DNA of 64,000 nt from Actinernus sp. WN-2022 (GCA_030867875.1 JAOWCC010001634.1:103333321-103397320); one strand, 5' to 3'; shown: positions 34,595 through 46,348, counted from the stretch's first letter. Numbers and translations are program-made. The notes: a model not told the origin generated them from the letters alone.

Positions 34595-34865
34595 ATAAAT
34601 ACCGAGAACCGCGGTATTACGTCATATAGTCATATACATGTATATGACTTAATACCGAGGTTCGAGGTATTTAACTGACTTATTTCATTGTTATTCGATA
34701 ACCTTTATTTCACTAACATTCCAGTAAAAACCTGATTAGGTATTCAAGAGCCTTTATATAGCTCATTAGATATTGAAGGTAAGGTATTGATATCATATAA
34801 ATACCCCCATATAAAAGCCTTGAATATCTAAATTCACTGGGATCTTTGTGAAATAAAGGTGTTAA
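34595..34865. repeat. two adjacent imperfect hairpins
   Basis: 34595-34672 is a near-palindrome centred on TCATATACATGTATATGA. 34690-34865 has arms AACCTTTATTTCACTAA and TTGTGAAATAAAGGTGTT with CCAGT/ACTGGG inward. Both look like small MITEs or remnants. Confidence 0.65.
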
Positions 34866-34997
34866 AAATGAAATAAGAAGAGTTAACGTAATTCAGAGAC
34901 GATAATAGCACTCAGCCCAACCATCCGGCATAACTATAGAATCCTTACCACTAGTTCTCTCCACACATCGTTCTTCAAAAAACGTGCGCAATAACTG
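34866..34997. other. no recognisable feature
   Basis: Short unique spacer. Confidence 0.3.
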
Positions 34998-35090
34998 AAT
35001 AGCCCGCTTTCGATATATGCTTCACTTAATAGCCCGCTTTCGATATATGCTTCACTTAATAGCCCACTTCCGAGATATGCCTCATTTCCT
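34998..35090. repeat. 30-bp tandem repeat, three units
   Basis: AATAGCCCGCTTTCGATATA begins at 34998 and 35028; a third, diverged unit AATAGCCCACTTCCGAGATA begins at 35058. The third unit matches the arm of the 38970-39146 hairpin MITE, so the array is built from a MITE end. Confidence 0.85.
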
Positions 35091-35549
35091 ACATACCGAA
35101 TGGAACCAATACGAGGCTCCGTGTATAATGCTCAGTCGTACGTGACTAACTATTTGGCATCCAAACAGTCATAGAACTTAGGCGCAATATCTAAAGTACG
35201 AACGGTATAATTACAATTTAAGCCCCCTCAATTACAAAAGGAGATTAATACAATTCATAACTTTTGTCCTCAGCCAATATTACTCGGATATATCAAAATC
35301 TTGATAGCATCTTTCCAATTTAATTACTCACTCTTATTTTCAGTTTGGAGGAAATCATAAGCGACGTGAAAGTGTGTCGACAACATATTTTTCATTTAAA
35401 ACCCGCCGGGTTATTTAGTGTTAAGTGTATGAACTGATTCCGTGGTAGAGAAAATAATAATCTCTCTTTTCAGCTTAAAGGTCGTAATTGAAAAGGCGTC
35501 AATACTAGTGCCGTCATGCACTTGAGACTGTATAATCAGTCATTGCCGT
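35091..35549. other. no recognisable gene; upstream of small ORF
   Basis: A possible 5' region for the 35607-36047 frame. No clear TATA box at an appropriate distance. Confidence 0.35.
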
Positions 35550-35606
35550 GTGTATATTGTCGACAGCACGGTCAAATCTTGCGTAAGGTCATATTTCACT
35601 CATAGT

Positions 35607-36047
35607 ATGGAAGACAGAGAAGAACAGATTCAAGATGTGAGGATGGAAACGCCTGAACGGAGGGATTTCAAGAGGGATTTATACCACAGTACTTTGGGCG
35701 ATCGCGAAAGCTGTGATTTCAAAGGAGCAAGTGAAAATATTTATATTCAAATCTCAGAGCAATGCAAACTAGAGGCCGCGAAACAGACCTTGCATTTACT
35801 CGAAATAGCAGAACTACTTTGCAAGGAAGAATCACCGAACTTAAAGAGAAAAGGAATGGTCTACAAGAAACTGGCGCCTCAAGTGGAGAAACATGTATTT
35901 GACGAAATTCAACATGAAATTTGCGAGAACCTTTGGGAGGAGGCAGTTGAACGTGTTTATGGGACTCCAACCATGATAAAAAGTTCACACAAGGTGGTCG
36001 AATCAGGAAGTGCGAGTGAAACTGCAAGTTGTTTATCGCCAAGTTGA
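35607..36047 (+). CDS. uncharacterised charged helical protein, 146 aa
   Basis: The longest frame in this window not explained by a mobile element. The frame is open from 35550, but the ATG at 35607 has A at -3 and G at +4, a good Kozak context, so I prefer it (146 aa; 165 aa from the first ATG). The product is rich in Glu, Lys, Arg and Leu. A probable helical core runs from about residue 50 to 113 (SEQCKLEAAKQTLHLLEIAE, then VFDEIQHEICENLWEEAVER), followed by a Ser-rich tail. No signal peptide, membrane segment or known domain is visible. It could be a host single-exon gene, one exon of a larger gene, or a chance frame. Confidence 0.4.
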   Translation: MEDREEQIQDVRMETPERRDFKRDLYHSTLGDRESCDFKGASENIYIQISEQCKLEAAKQTLHLLEIAELLCKEESPNLKRKGMVYKKLAPQVEKHVFDEIQHEICENLWEEAVERVYGTPTMIKSSHKVVESGSASETASCLSPS

Positions 36048-38569
36048 GTTGCGTCAGTGGAGCTTTTGTTTCTTGATAACAACCTGTGAAACGACCTGGC
36101 CGTAAACATTTACATCAACGGCGCTTATATTTTTACATTATTACGCCTTTGCGTTGTGGATCGATTAAAACTGAATGCTTGAAAATCGCGTCTCGGAAAT
36201 AATCACCATGCACCCAAGCGTTTGTATACGTTGTTGCCGATTCCAAAGGCTCTTAAAGTTTCTTGTTCCCAGTGTCTTGAATTCTATAGTGTTAATAATG
36301 TTTGGCCAGTTTGGAAGTGCAGATTTCGCAAACGTGTTTTGCAAGATGTATGGAGAAACGTTTTGGCATGTGTTTGATCAAGATATTGCTTTTTGATAAG
36401 TGTATGCAAATGTTTGAATATTTGATTTACACGGATTTTACAATACATGTGTTTAACCCTCATGATGTTTACCGAGGGATGTACAATATAGCCCAGTTTT
36501 GATTGTATTAATCTATCTTTAACTTTATTGTTTTGAACACTTGTGGCAATACTATAGACGCGTTTCAGACTTATACTGAACGTTTAAAATATCGCTGGTC
36601 CAAAAGGGTTATTAAAAAGTGAGGCAACATACAGTTCTTTGGAGTACACAAACTATACATGAGGCTTTTGAAAGGAAAAGAAGTATATTAAGAACATAAT
36701 TCGTAATCCTTTGTGTTATTTTACCTGTTATCTGTATCAGGGCCTTTGACTGACTTTATTGTTAGTCTTTTCAAAAGAAGTAATCTATTTAAGCGAAGTT
36801 TGGTCTAGCTATAGGGATCTCATTTGCCACTGCTGCATTTTGAATTACTTCAGTGTATACGTAACTTACGGCGGCGATTCCCATTTGCTTTTAAACGCAT
36901 ATACCTCAATGTTTAAAGTGGAAACTGCCATTGTGTGAATCAGATTAACTCCTGCATGGAAAAGATTGATAACCTCATGTGTGCCAAAGAGATTTTATAA
37001 TTAATCATCAAAGAGTCTTTTTCCACATTGATTTTTTCCTAATTTGCATTTTAACTCGAGGAACATAAACGGAAGTTTTCTTAATAGAGATAGACAATGG
37101 GAATTTGCTTTTCTGATAAAAAAAGGCTCTGATTTAGAGAATATTTTGCCGTGAGATATTTTACTGATAGGAAATATTTACCTTTCTAATCTTTTGAAGC
37201 AAGTAATTAAATGAACTCTTTCTACTCCCTCACTGTCAGTTGAAATAGCACTTTCATTGAATTTGCTATGGCCGATTTCTTCCCCTCGGGTACTCAACAA
37301 AGCAATTAAACAACAAAGCAATTAAGTACCTCATTTGAATAATGGACTTTTAGAGAAATGGTCTAAAATTGAACCTCATTTTGTTTTTGTGCGTCTTAAC
37401 TAGTTATGAAACTGCCCAGGGTGAGGCTTGCTGTCATTGTTTCAAGGCATCATGGGATGACAGGTCGCAAGAATGTGTTTTCAGTAACCTCTTCACCGAC
37501 CCGCATTTGATCTGCGACTCTGTGACGTGACCGATAACGAGTTGCCTGCGGAGGAGGTCTAGTGTTTCCCGTCTTAGTGCGCGTTCGATTGACATTATTC
37601 CGGAATGAGAATACGCTTTTATGGGGATTTTTAACCACTGCAATACTAAATGTATCCTAAATATGTCAGCAAGCGTTTATGGCTTGCAGCGCAAAATTTG
37701 CATGAACCGAGTAGTGATTTCCAGAGATTATTCCATAGTTTGTGATCCAATATTCGTGATTGTTTCAGTTTGCCTTATCTCCTTCTGCCTCTAATGCTAA
37801 AACAGTTGTCTTCTAAAGTATACGTAGTTGTCATTTTCAGTTTCTCTAGCTATCTCTGAAGTCCGGTCTGTGAATATGAACTTAGCCGACCAAATGCCCT
37901 GCAAATAAAAAACTGTTTTAATTTACACCCTTCGACAAATTGTTCAACTCTAGGTTTTATTTGCATTTGAAAGGAAGAATTTTGTGATCAAAATAAATAG
38001 AGAATTTTCAGTAGAATGCACGCGGGAAAACCTGAATAACACATGCAAAAATAGCACTGAAAACAAGCTAATGCAAAAGTAAAGGTCGTCAATTATACAA
38101 GTGCCGTGGCTCAGTGACATATAAAGATAATTACAGTGGTGTGAATTCTTTAGTAAAAGCTATCAACCGACTAACAGAATTACGAAGTAGGACGATCATG
38201 TTCCACAGATTAAGAGCATTTTTATTTAATTATGACTCTACTAAAACGCTTCGAACACGGTTTTGACCTGAACTGCTGACACACACTAAAAGCATGAAAA
38301 AGTGTTCTTAAAACTCGCTGTATATCATTTTAGACATTGAAAACAGTAAACCTTTTCCATTGTTTATTTCAGGGATTTTGTCCGACAAATTCCTACAGTA
38401 ATAGACGTAGACTGAACTTCTTTTGTGCAGTAACTGACAATTCTTGTGACATCCTTTTAATGTTTTCTTTTGTCGTTGTCATAAAAACATAAACACACTA
38501 ATGTTCAGAGACTGGACTCTTACCCTCACGTCATCGATCTTATTGTATATGGCTGGTAAACGTCATGAG
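36048..38569. other. no recognisable gene, 2.5 kb
   Basis: AT-rich, with only short frames (73 codons at 36175-36396 is typical). No terminal repeats seen. It would suit the 3' UTR or an intron of the 35.6-kb frame, or plain intergenic DNA. AATAAA occurs at about 37905. Confidence 0.4.
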
Positions 38570-38888
38570 CAGGGGCGTAGCTAGGAGTTTTTGCCAACTA
38601 CGCACAGGTGCGGACACCGAAAACACAATAGGACTGTTTGGAACAAAAACGTTTAATTGTAGGATATTACGTGCGGGATTACGCATGAGTTACATTGCCG
38701 CCGTGATAGTTGTAACTGTGCTCTCATGACGATGTCAGTGTTCATTTCGAGTGACAGAAAGTATAATAATTTGCGCCTTTACATTTTCAACTCCGTGTAG
38801 CGAGTCGAGGCTGATTAAATTTTAAAAAGTCACCGGATTTCTCAGGTACGCACGTGCGTACTGATGCGTACAGGCAGCTACGCCCCTG
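38570..38888. mobile_element. MITE with CAGGGGCGTAGC ends, 319 bp
   Basis: The left end CAGGGGCGTAGCTAG pairs with the right end CAGCTACGCCCCTG. ATGAG flanks it on both sides (38565-38569, 38889-38893). CAGGGGCGTAGC-type ends are typical of hAT elements, but those normally duplicate 8 bases and here only 5 match. Confidence 0.8.
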
Positions 38889-38969
38889 ATGAGCTATGCT
38901 TGCTCAGTAAGTTTGCCGTCCATAACTTTCTGTACAGACCGAAAATTGAATCAAAGCTGCCCAGGTTTT

Positions 38970-39146
38970 AATAGCCCACTTCCGCGATATGCTTTACTTG
39001 TCACGCACAAAGGTTTCAATACGACGCTCCGTGCTAAATTAAATATATTCTTTTCTCTGTGAAAAGAATAAATTTAATTTAGCACGGGGCCTCGTATTAA
39101 AACCTTTGTGCGTGACAAGTAAAGCATATCGCGGAAGTGGGCTATT
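38970..39146. mobile_element. near-perfect hairpin MITE, 177 bp
   Basis: The arms of about 83 bases run from AATAGCCCACTTCCGCGATA to the inverse GGGCTATT, with a short loop near 39054. It is related to the tandem array at 34998-35090. Confidence 0.9.
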
Positions 39147-39182
39147 GGCACTACCACATCACCGAGTTTGTAAAGTGAATCC

Positions 39183-39510
39183 AACAAGAGCCCATCTGGG
39201 CTTTCACTCGGGCCACTATATATACATCAATGCACCCACACACTCTTCTAAGGTGAGCACACACCAGGAGATGTTTTGCATGTCCCCTCGTATGGCGCAC
39301 CTTTATGTTTTCAGTGTCCAAGAGATTAGAATCATTAAAAATGTAAAAGGGCAGATATGACCTCCTCAAGATTCACGTTTTTGTTTGGCTCCTTGGTTGT
39401 GCAAGGCAGTTTTTTTATTTGATGTTATGCATTGCAATAATTTTTTTACTACGCTTCACATTTCCGATGGTGTCCCCTCAAGGTATGAATTACAACAGGG
39501 CCGGGTTGTT
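39183..39510. mobile_element. X-family right end joined to repeat R2, copy 2
   Basis: CAAGAGCCCATCTGGGC (39185) and ACTCGGGCCAC form the reversed X right end. After about 80 bases comes R2 (39290-39510), similar to 43500-43690 and the reverse of 3704-3905. X and R2 are also adjacent at 3.7 kb, so they may be parts of one larger element. Confidence 0.6.
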
Positions 39511-41650
39511 CAAAGACCGATTGGTGTTAATGCATTTTGTTCATTTCCAAGACAACCAATAGGTTATGTGCAGAGTTAATGCAGGATTAACATTAATTGG
39601 GCTTTGAACAATGCGGCCCAGGTCTGTTGGGTTAGATGTGCTATGTTTCATAAGCGATTTTCAAAGAATTTATATAATTGCTCCTTGTGATTTGTGTTTT
39701 ACAAATCCTAGGACATAAATATTCAATAATAAAAGATTGATATTTAATGAAGTTGTGTTGGTGGTTTTTGGGTTGATTTTGGCATTTTTAAATAAGTTTA
39801 TTAGGATCGACGTTTTGACGGTTGGCTGTGTGTTTATGCATTGGACACAAATATACACTAGGTATGCAGCTTTTAGGTTTTTATCGATGTGACATGAATT
39901 GGCGCCGAAATTGGACGATTTTGCCTCTGCTTTTGGCACATACATCCAGAGATGTGTAAGCAGTTCTCATCTATGTTTCAGCCAAAGGGCGTGAAAACGG
40001 TTTGGAAAATAAATTTCGAATTCAACATATATACTGCGATTTGATCGGTACACAAATCAGCGTTAGACGTCGCAGGTGATGCTTTTTGAAACTACCCTAC
40101 GCTATTAAGGAGAATTGTTATGTACTTTCATTCTGAAGTGCATGATAATTTTTCTTTATAGTGGGTAAGGGTATTTTTGCAAACTTTCAGTTGTCATATA
40201 CAGGCATTTTGTGTGCGATGGGTACCGTTAAAACTTCAAGGTTTAATAAACTTCTTTAGAAGGGGTGTTGGAATATTAAATCAGACCCTCCAGACGAAGA
40301 CGCTTAAATTGCCTAAGATCGTAACGTCACTAAGATGCCCATAATTTGCAAAAAGCAGCATTTCAGCAACATTCGGGATTACCCGCAATCTGCGTCTCTT
40401 TTTGAATTTAGCTGCAATGCATGGCCCTTGTTTGGTGTTTTTTTTTAGCCCGCTGACTGTTGAATGCCGCGACAGTGCAACGGCTATGAACTTCAGATGT
40501 ATGTTGGTATTTTTGCTTGAAAAGTTTGCGTTTTAAAACATTTACACGATTACAAATCAGTGATGAAAAAGGGCTATCACGAAGTGAAGTGCACTAGTTA
40601 GGCTTATTCTTTTCATGGAGAGATTCATGTTTCACTTTCGAATGACAGCAGATAATACTTTTATATCACTTATCGCTCTTATGGTCCGTCATTTTGGATA
40701 GATTGCACACAGGGAACCCAACAACAATATTTCTGATCGTAAGGCATGAAACGCAATAATACCTACTGATCTCAAATTGTGGCGATGAGTATCATGGTTT
40801 CTTGTGTAGGTTTTCTAATGAAATCTGCTCTAATTTGGAATACATAGGCCACTGTAAGAGACCTAAAGGGACATCATTAAGTTTGGGGTTGGCTGAAAAG
40901 AACTTGGCTTGCTTTTTAGTAGGTCTTGTGTGGGGTTTCATAGGATTTTTTGTTGTTGTGTTTGTGCTTTAATTGGAGAGACATGAAATATTTTTTTAGT
41001 GCAATCCTTGACATTCTACAGTCCCTTGTCTTTTCCTGTTGCTCAGTCTGTTAAGATTATTTTTTTGTCAGTTTATAGCAATGTCTTGAGTCCCAATCAC
41101 TGTCCTTGTGAATTTTTTGTTGATTACCCAGCGTGCAAGTCGAGGTCGGAGCAGGAAAATGTGGTCGAGTGAAAGTGTAAAGAGTCTGTAAACATCGGCG
41201 TGGTATGGTGTGTTTTGTACTTAATTGCTAGATATGTTTTGGGCAAACACAGCTGCTGGTTGGAAAACTAAACAAGGTACTGTAACGACTGAGTGGTTAT
41301 TTTGTATTTGCTTTCGATTTCAAGGTGAAGCTTTTTTTGAGCCGATTTTCATCTCCTCAAAATTCGTGAAAATCGCAGAAACAAACGATAATCTCCAAAA
41401 CAAATGCGTTTTTTTTTCAAAGTTGGAGAGTGAAGCGATCCCTATTGTAGTTCTAGCTTTGAAGTTATTCATCCCTTGAAAGAATATCGCAACATCGTAT
41501 TTCCAGTATGTCTAGGTTTGATACAATAACGTTCTCCAGGTACATGCTTCATATATTTTGATCGGTCATGGTCAATTCAGCCGAAGCGAAAGAGTTAATA
41601 AAAGAATTGAAAATTATAACTTTCTGTTCTTTTCATTCAGACTCCGTGTT
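39511..41650. other. no recognisable gene, 2.1 kb
   Basis: A 91-codon minus frame (39670-39945) and an 84-codon plus frame (41225-41479) have no recognised domain. No repeats found. Confidence 0.4.
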
Positions 41651-41817
41651 AATAGGCAATATTCGTATTCTCACGGACGAGCTGGAACGAGCACTCAATG
41701 GAGGCTCATGCGGGGGAATCTTTTCTAATGCTAAATAGTTTTTAGCGAATTCCCCCGCACGAGCCTCCATTGAGTGTTCGTTCCAGCTCGTCCGTGAGAA
41801 TACGAATATTTCCTATT
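41651..41817. mobile_element. hairpin MITE family M1, copy 2
   Basis: Same hairpin as 25344-25510 (AATAGGCAATATTCGTATTC arm, GAGCTGGAACGAG, GGAGGCTCATGCGGGGGAAT), about 95% alike by eye. Confidence 0.9.
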
Positions 41818-43155
41818 GGATACTGACTAAGTCATCAATTATTTGACCAAATTTTGTGATGTAATAATTTTCTAGACAGGAGCTATGAGCAAAAATGTAC
41901 TTCCCTAGTCTTTTCTTATTGAACACTAATTCAGAACCAACACTAATATTAGAGGGGGTGGTTCAAAGTTTTAAGTTAATTAACAGATTTGTATTAAGCA
42001 CAACATATCCATCTTCAAGCTACTGTTATTTCATTTTTGGGAGACATGTTGCTAATACATCCAATCCTGTGATCTGATACACCTTCCTCTTGTCCATAAT
42101 TGGGATATTCCTTTCCAACCATATAGATAACCTGTAAAAAATTCTCCTGTCCTAAATATAAGGTCATTTCACATGCAATTAACATTATTCAAGTACAATG
42201 GATGTTAATATACTGTAAAATAAATTTGAGTGCAAACCGAAGAGGTCACATGACATGGGTAAGGTGGTGTTTAATATACAAAATAAAAAATAACAGTGAT
42301 CGACAGGATCATATAATCAGCAGGCTCATTAGGGATTGATCTTTTATTATGTTAGATATCTTTTTGTTGTTCTAAAAATGTTTAATGACATTTATAATTC
42401 TCTCCAGCATTTTCTGTTGTCTGATATGAGAACAATAATTTTTATTCATCTTTTTTTGAACGAATTAATTAAGTACCAATTTCACTCATCTTACTTATGG
42501 TAAGGTTACAATTTCATTAATATGATGATTAATATGTATAAAGTCTTAACAATACTAACACTGAAGTCACTAAAAATAGAACATCGTTACAATAATTGGT
42601 GTATTTGTTTCTATTATAGTTTAACTTCCCCCCTCTCTCCACAAAAAGAATATGAGAAAATGTACAATATTTTATTAGAATGTAACTAAACTACGTTTCG
42701 TTTGTGGTGATTTGTTTGTTTATGATTTCCTTGTAAGTTATGAACTTCTCTAAGTTGTTATAAATCCTTCTATATTTCTCTTTGACGACTTCGTGATTGA
42801 CTATTTGACTTGTTTAAATTATTCAACCAATGTCATGTAATTAATGATAAGTTGATCATTGCACTAGACTATTAAAGATCAATTTATGAAATGAGTAATG
42901 TAAAATATATTCTAATTTAAAGAAATGTTCTTCGATCATAGAGTCACTTACACTACGTAATCGTAATTACTACGTAATTACTGACATTGCTTATTCGAGT
43001 TCAGTTGCGTGATTTCTTGCAAATTCTTGCAAATGTTATCAGAACAAATATATTGCATTGGTCGTGTTCTATTCTAGTATTGCGTATGTCAGCATATTAT
43101 TGGCTAATTAAAGGTAATTATTGGCCATGATGTTTGATATTCATCATAGTTGCCA
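41818..43155. other. no recognisable gene, 1.3 kb
   Basis: Very AT-rich. A small repeated TACGTAAT/ATTACGTA motif lies at 42955-42980. Confidence 0.4.
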
Positions 43156-43159
43156 CCCA

Positions 43160-43465
43160 TCAGGCAAAAACAATTTCCCTGACTTTTCACTGACTTGTCA
43201 CTGACCAGAAAATAATTTTCACTGGCCATACTAACGTTGTTCGACACTCTCTCATCCAAAACAAGTCATTATCAAAACCTGAAGCCTCATTCACAGACGT
43301 TTTGAGGCACGAGGAGCCCTTGTGGCAACCCAAAAATAAAATTCCCAGACTTTTTCGTGATTTTGACAAACAATTTAGAATTTCCCTGACCAGATGGAAA
43401 ATTCCCTGACCTTGCAAAAAAATGTTTTGCTGACCTTTCCCTGACCTTTGATAACTCTGATTCAT
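43160..43465. repeat. CCCTGAC-rich interspersed repeat
   Basis: TTCCCTGAC or CACTGAC occurs about eight times, clustered at 43175-43205 and 43380-43450. The frames on the minus strand here (43187-43525) follow from the repeat and show no domain. Confidence 0.6.
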
Positions 43466-43499
43466 GACAAAACAAGGGTATACTTTCATAAAGGAATTG

Positions 43500-43690
43500 T
43501 TTTCAGTGGCCAATGGAAGCACCATTAAAAATGTAAAAGGGGAGACAGGACTTCCTCAAGATGCACGTTTTTCTTTGGCCCCTTTGTTGTGCAAGGCAGC
43601 TTTTTATTTGATATTTTGCATTGCAGGAATTTTTTTTACTACCCTTCACATTCCGATGGTGTCCCCCAAGATATGAATTACAACAGGATG
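43500..43690 (+). repeat. interspersed repeat R2, copy 3
   Basis: Matches 39325-39510 over CATTAAAAATGTAAAAGGGG, GTTGTGCAAGGCA, TTTTTACTAC and GATGGTGTCCCC...ATGAATTACAACAGG. Confidence 0.75.
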
Positions 43691-44598
43691 TGTGACCATT
43701 CACATATAGGAAGAGTTTCCCTCCTTCCCCTCTCAATGAAGATCTCAGTCCAGCTGCTCAATAACAAAGGTTGATGTAATCTGCTTCTTGAAACACCATA
43801 TTTGATCAATGTGTGGGTTGGCGTTGTATCAGTTACATGTACTTCTTTGAAGCATTCATGTTATAGTATGTCATTATCTCTTGGGTTGAAGACTCAAGCT
43901 GTTTTATACACAGTCTGGATTGGGATTTGAGTAATCTGTAAAGGAGAACAGAATACAAATTTGAGAAAATAATAAACAATAATACATTACATCAGACTAT
44001 GGTAAAGTTGTATGAGGTGCATGTGAAGTCAATTATACGGTGTCTCCCACCCACATCATCACTAATTATACCTCTGTTGAGAGGGTTGGGTTTTTACTAT
44101 AGGTTTACCTACCACATACCTGCAGTAGGCCATGATGTAATTCTGCAGCACCCATACATTCTGGGTGCAGTGTGCACTGTATGGACAGTGCAATATATGC
44201 ACTATTACTACATACAGTATGTTGATCATAATTAAATAAATAGGAGCATGACATGACTATATGAAATGCTAGAACATAAATATGAAATAGCTGTTACTAC
44301 TGTAAGTACACAATAACATCTACATGATTGGATAAATATCCTTGGTGTAGCTAAGTTTTCTTATTCATTTAAAAACAAAATTATTATTCTTTTTACAACT
44401 TTAAACTACAGATTTATGAAAACCTTTGAACTGTTTAAAAAAATATATATAAATGATTTAATAAGCTTGCAGCTGATATAAATGTTAGTTTTTGTAAAAC
44501 TTGAGCTGTCAAGATTAAAATATTATTATTTTAACAATATTAAGCTGTTTCTTGTTTGTTTTATTTTTCTTCAGTAAGTTTGTTTATCAAAGGCTTAA
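43691..44598. other. no recognisable gene
   Basis: AT-rich; frames under 80 codons. Confidence 0.4.
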
Positions 44599-45060
44599 AA
44601 GGGAATCTCGGCTTAAAAACAATATTTGCTCTGAAATGAATGTTGTTTATGTGTTTGCCTGCAGTAAATTTTACACTACGTGTCATTTATGCAGCAATAT
44701 TCTTGTCCATAAAACTCATTTGAATTTCATGCACAGCACCATCTTGGATCTCATGACGTCACAGTGTTGCTTCTATTGTCATAAAACAATAGCTCTTTTG
44801 TTGTGTAACAATATTGCTCTTATTATATTGTTACACAACAAAAGAGCTATTGTTTATGACAATAGAAGCAACAATGTGACGTCATGAGATCCAAGATGGT
44901 GCTGTGCAGGAAATTCAAATGAGTTTTATGGACAGGAATATTGGTGCATAAATGCCATATAGTGTACAATTTACTGCAGACAAACACAGCAATGTATTTA
45001 GGCATCCATAACAAACACTTGAGATCTAGAATAAACATTGTTCTTCAGTCAAGGTTCCCT
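44599..45060. mobile_element. TTAA-flanked foldback, 462 bp
   Basis: Long inverted repeats span almost the whole element, best paired at 44690-44960 (GACGTCA, CAATAGCTCTTTTGTTG, centre near 44820). The ends are AAGGGAATC and the inverse of AGGGAACC, flanked by TTAA (44595-44598, 45061-45064). It lies 76 bases from the end of the Helentron reading frame. Confidence 0.8.
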
Positions 45061-45136
45061 TTAAGTGTACTATGATATACTTAGGGTTATGTCAATGTTA
45101 CTTGCTATGTAATGTTATTTTTAATATTTTGTATGA

Positions 45137-46348
45137 TCACTTAAATATAACTGATGTTTTGATAGCATCATGATCAGAATAGTAAACACTAACAACACTA
45201 TTCTGGATTATATTAAATACTGCTGGGCTTAAATAGATATGGTCTAATAAACTTCCAGCTGAAATAAAAGTCGGTTTCTCTACAATTTGTCTATATTCCA
45301 TTGAGTTCATTAACGATATAAGCGGTTTAATATCATTTTCATTTAAGTAATTTATATTAAAGTCTCCAAGGACCATATCAATATAATAACTCTTAAGAAG
45401 ATATTCTATACCAGCTATATATTGCAAGATATTTGAACTGTGCTTTCGATAGAGAAGAAGAAATGATTGAGTTTGTTGGGTCTTAGTATTAATAAGAACA
45501 AACTTAAGTGCATTAAGCAATGGGAAATATTCTCGATCTTTGATTTCTAGATTATTGTTGATACAGATTGCTAGACTGGAGTATTTGTCAGAAACATGGT
45601 CTTGCCTGTACAGTGTAAACGGATACAAATTATTTCTAATTTCTCTATCATTATCATGAGAGAGGAGTTGTGTTTCTGTAAGAGCTATGACATCACTATT
45701 GAAAATATTTGTATCAAATTTGATGTCAATGCTGTGCTTTCTGAGAGACCTTATATTCAAAAGGCATATAGTAAGAAAATATGAATTATTTTGCTGTGCA
45801 TTTTGTAGGGCCATGCATGTATGTACTGGCTGCATACTTATCAATGAAATGTTTCTCAGTCTTTCATATTCTTCTTGAACTCTAGAATTTGCTATTATAT
45901 GCTTGTTCTCAATTTGTCCTAAAATATGAATTCCTGCTAAGGAGGTTGAACGACTCAATGCAACATAAATCTGTCCATAGTTGAATGCTTTTTGCTTATT
46001 TAAATTGAAACTGATAACAACATTGTTTAATGTCAGTCCTTGTACTTTGTCTATAGTACATGCCCATGCTAGTGTTAATGGAAATTGTATTCTTTGTATT
46101 TCTGGAGATGAGGCTTTCCCTGGTCTTACCTTTATTCTTGTTAACACAGGTTCGATAGGTACAGCTCTGTTTTCTCTGGCAAAAGGGTTGGGACATTTTT
46201 CAATAGACTTCCTTCCAGCTTCATCATCATCAAACTTAACATAGACAATAGTTGGCTTTTGAGTAATTTGATTGATTTTAATTTTAATTATAGTTCCCAT
46301 TTGGCCATTAATGAGTCTATCTGCAATGTCAATATTAGTAGTCAACAT
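45137..46348 (-). CDS. Helentron helicase C-terminus fused to endonuclease, 403 aa
   Basis: The longest intact frame in the window. Residues 1-165 are the C-terminal PIF1 helicase half: KVRPGK, LAWACTIDKVQGLTL (93-107, motif V) and YVALSRSTSL (128-137, motif VI). Residues about 190-403 form an exonuclease-endonuclease-phosphatase fold domain like that of LINEs: LLNIRSLRKH (196), LTETQL (223), LGDFNIN (327), LLDHIYLS (367) and YYSDHDA (389). All the catalytic-type residues (N, E, DxN, D, SDH) are present. The ATG is probably internal: the same frame stays open upstream to about 46530. In the living element this would be the end of a large Rep-helicase-endonuclease protein. The intact frame suggests recent loss or selection on this part. 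Confidence 0.8.
   Translation of the reverse strand: MLTTNIDIADRLINGQMGTIIKIKINQITQKPTIVYVKFDDDEAGRKSIEKCPNPFARENRAVPIEPVLTRIKVRPGKASSPEIQRIQFPLTLAWACTIDKVQGLTLNNVVISFNLNKQKAFNYGQIYVALSRSTSLAGIHILGQIENKHIIANSRVQEEYERLRNISLISMQPVHTCMALQNAQQNNSYFLTICLLNIRSLRKHSIDIKFDTNIFNSDVIALTETQLLSHDNDREIRNNLYPFTLYRQDHVSDKYSSLAICINNNLEIKDREYFPLLNALKFVLINTKTQQTQSFLLLYRKHSSNILQYIAGIEYLLKSYYIDMVLGDFNINYLNENDIKPLISLMNSMEYRQIVEKPTFISAGSLLDHIYLSPAVFNIIQNSVVSVYYSDHDAIKTSVIFK

Noticed and set aside
34998..35090. CRISPR-like array
   Set aside because: The units are directly adjacent with no unique spacers, the setting is eukaryotic and the unit derives from a MITE arm.
43187..43525. 112-aa protein on the minus strand
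   Set aside because: It arises within a CCCTGAC-rich interspersed repeat with another overlapping frame; no domain is visible.
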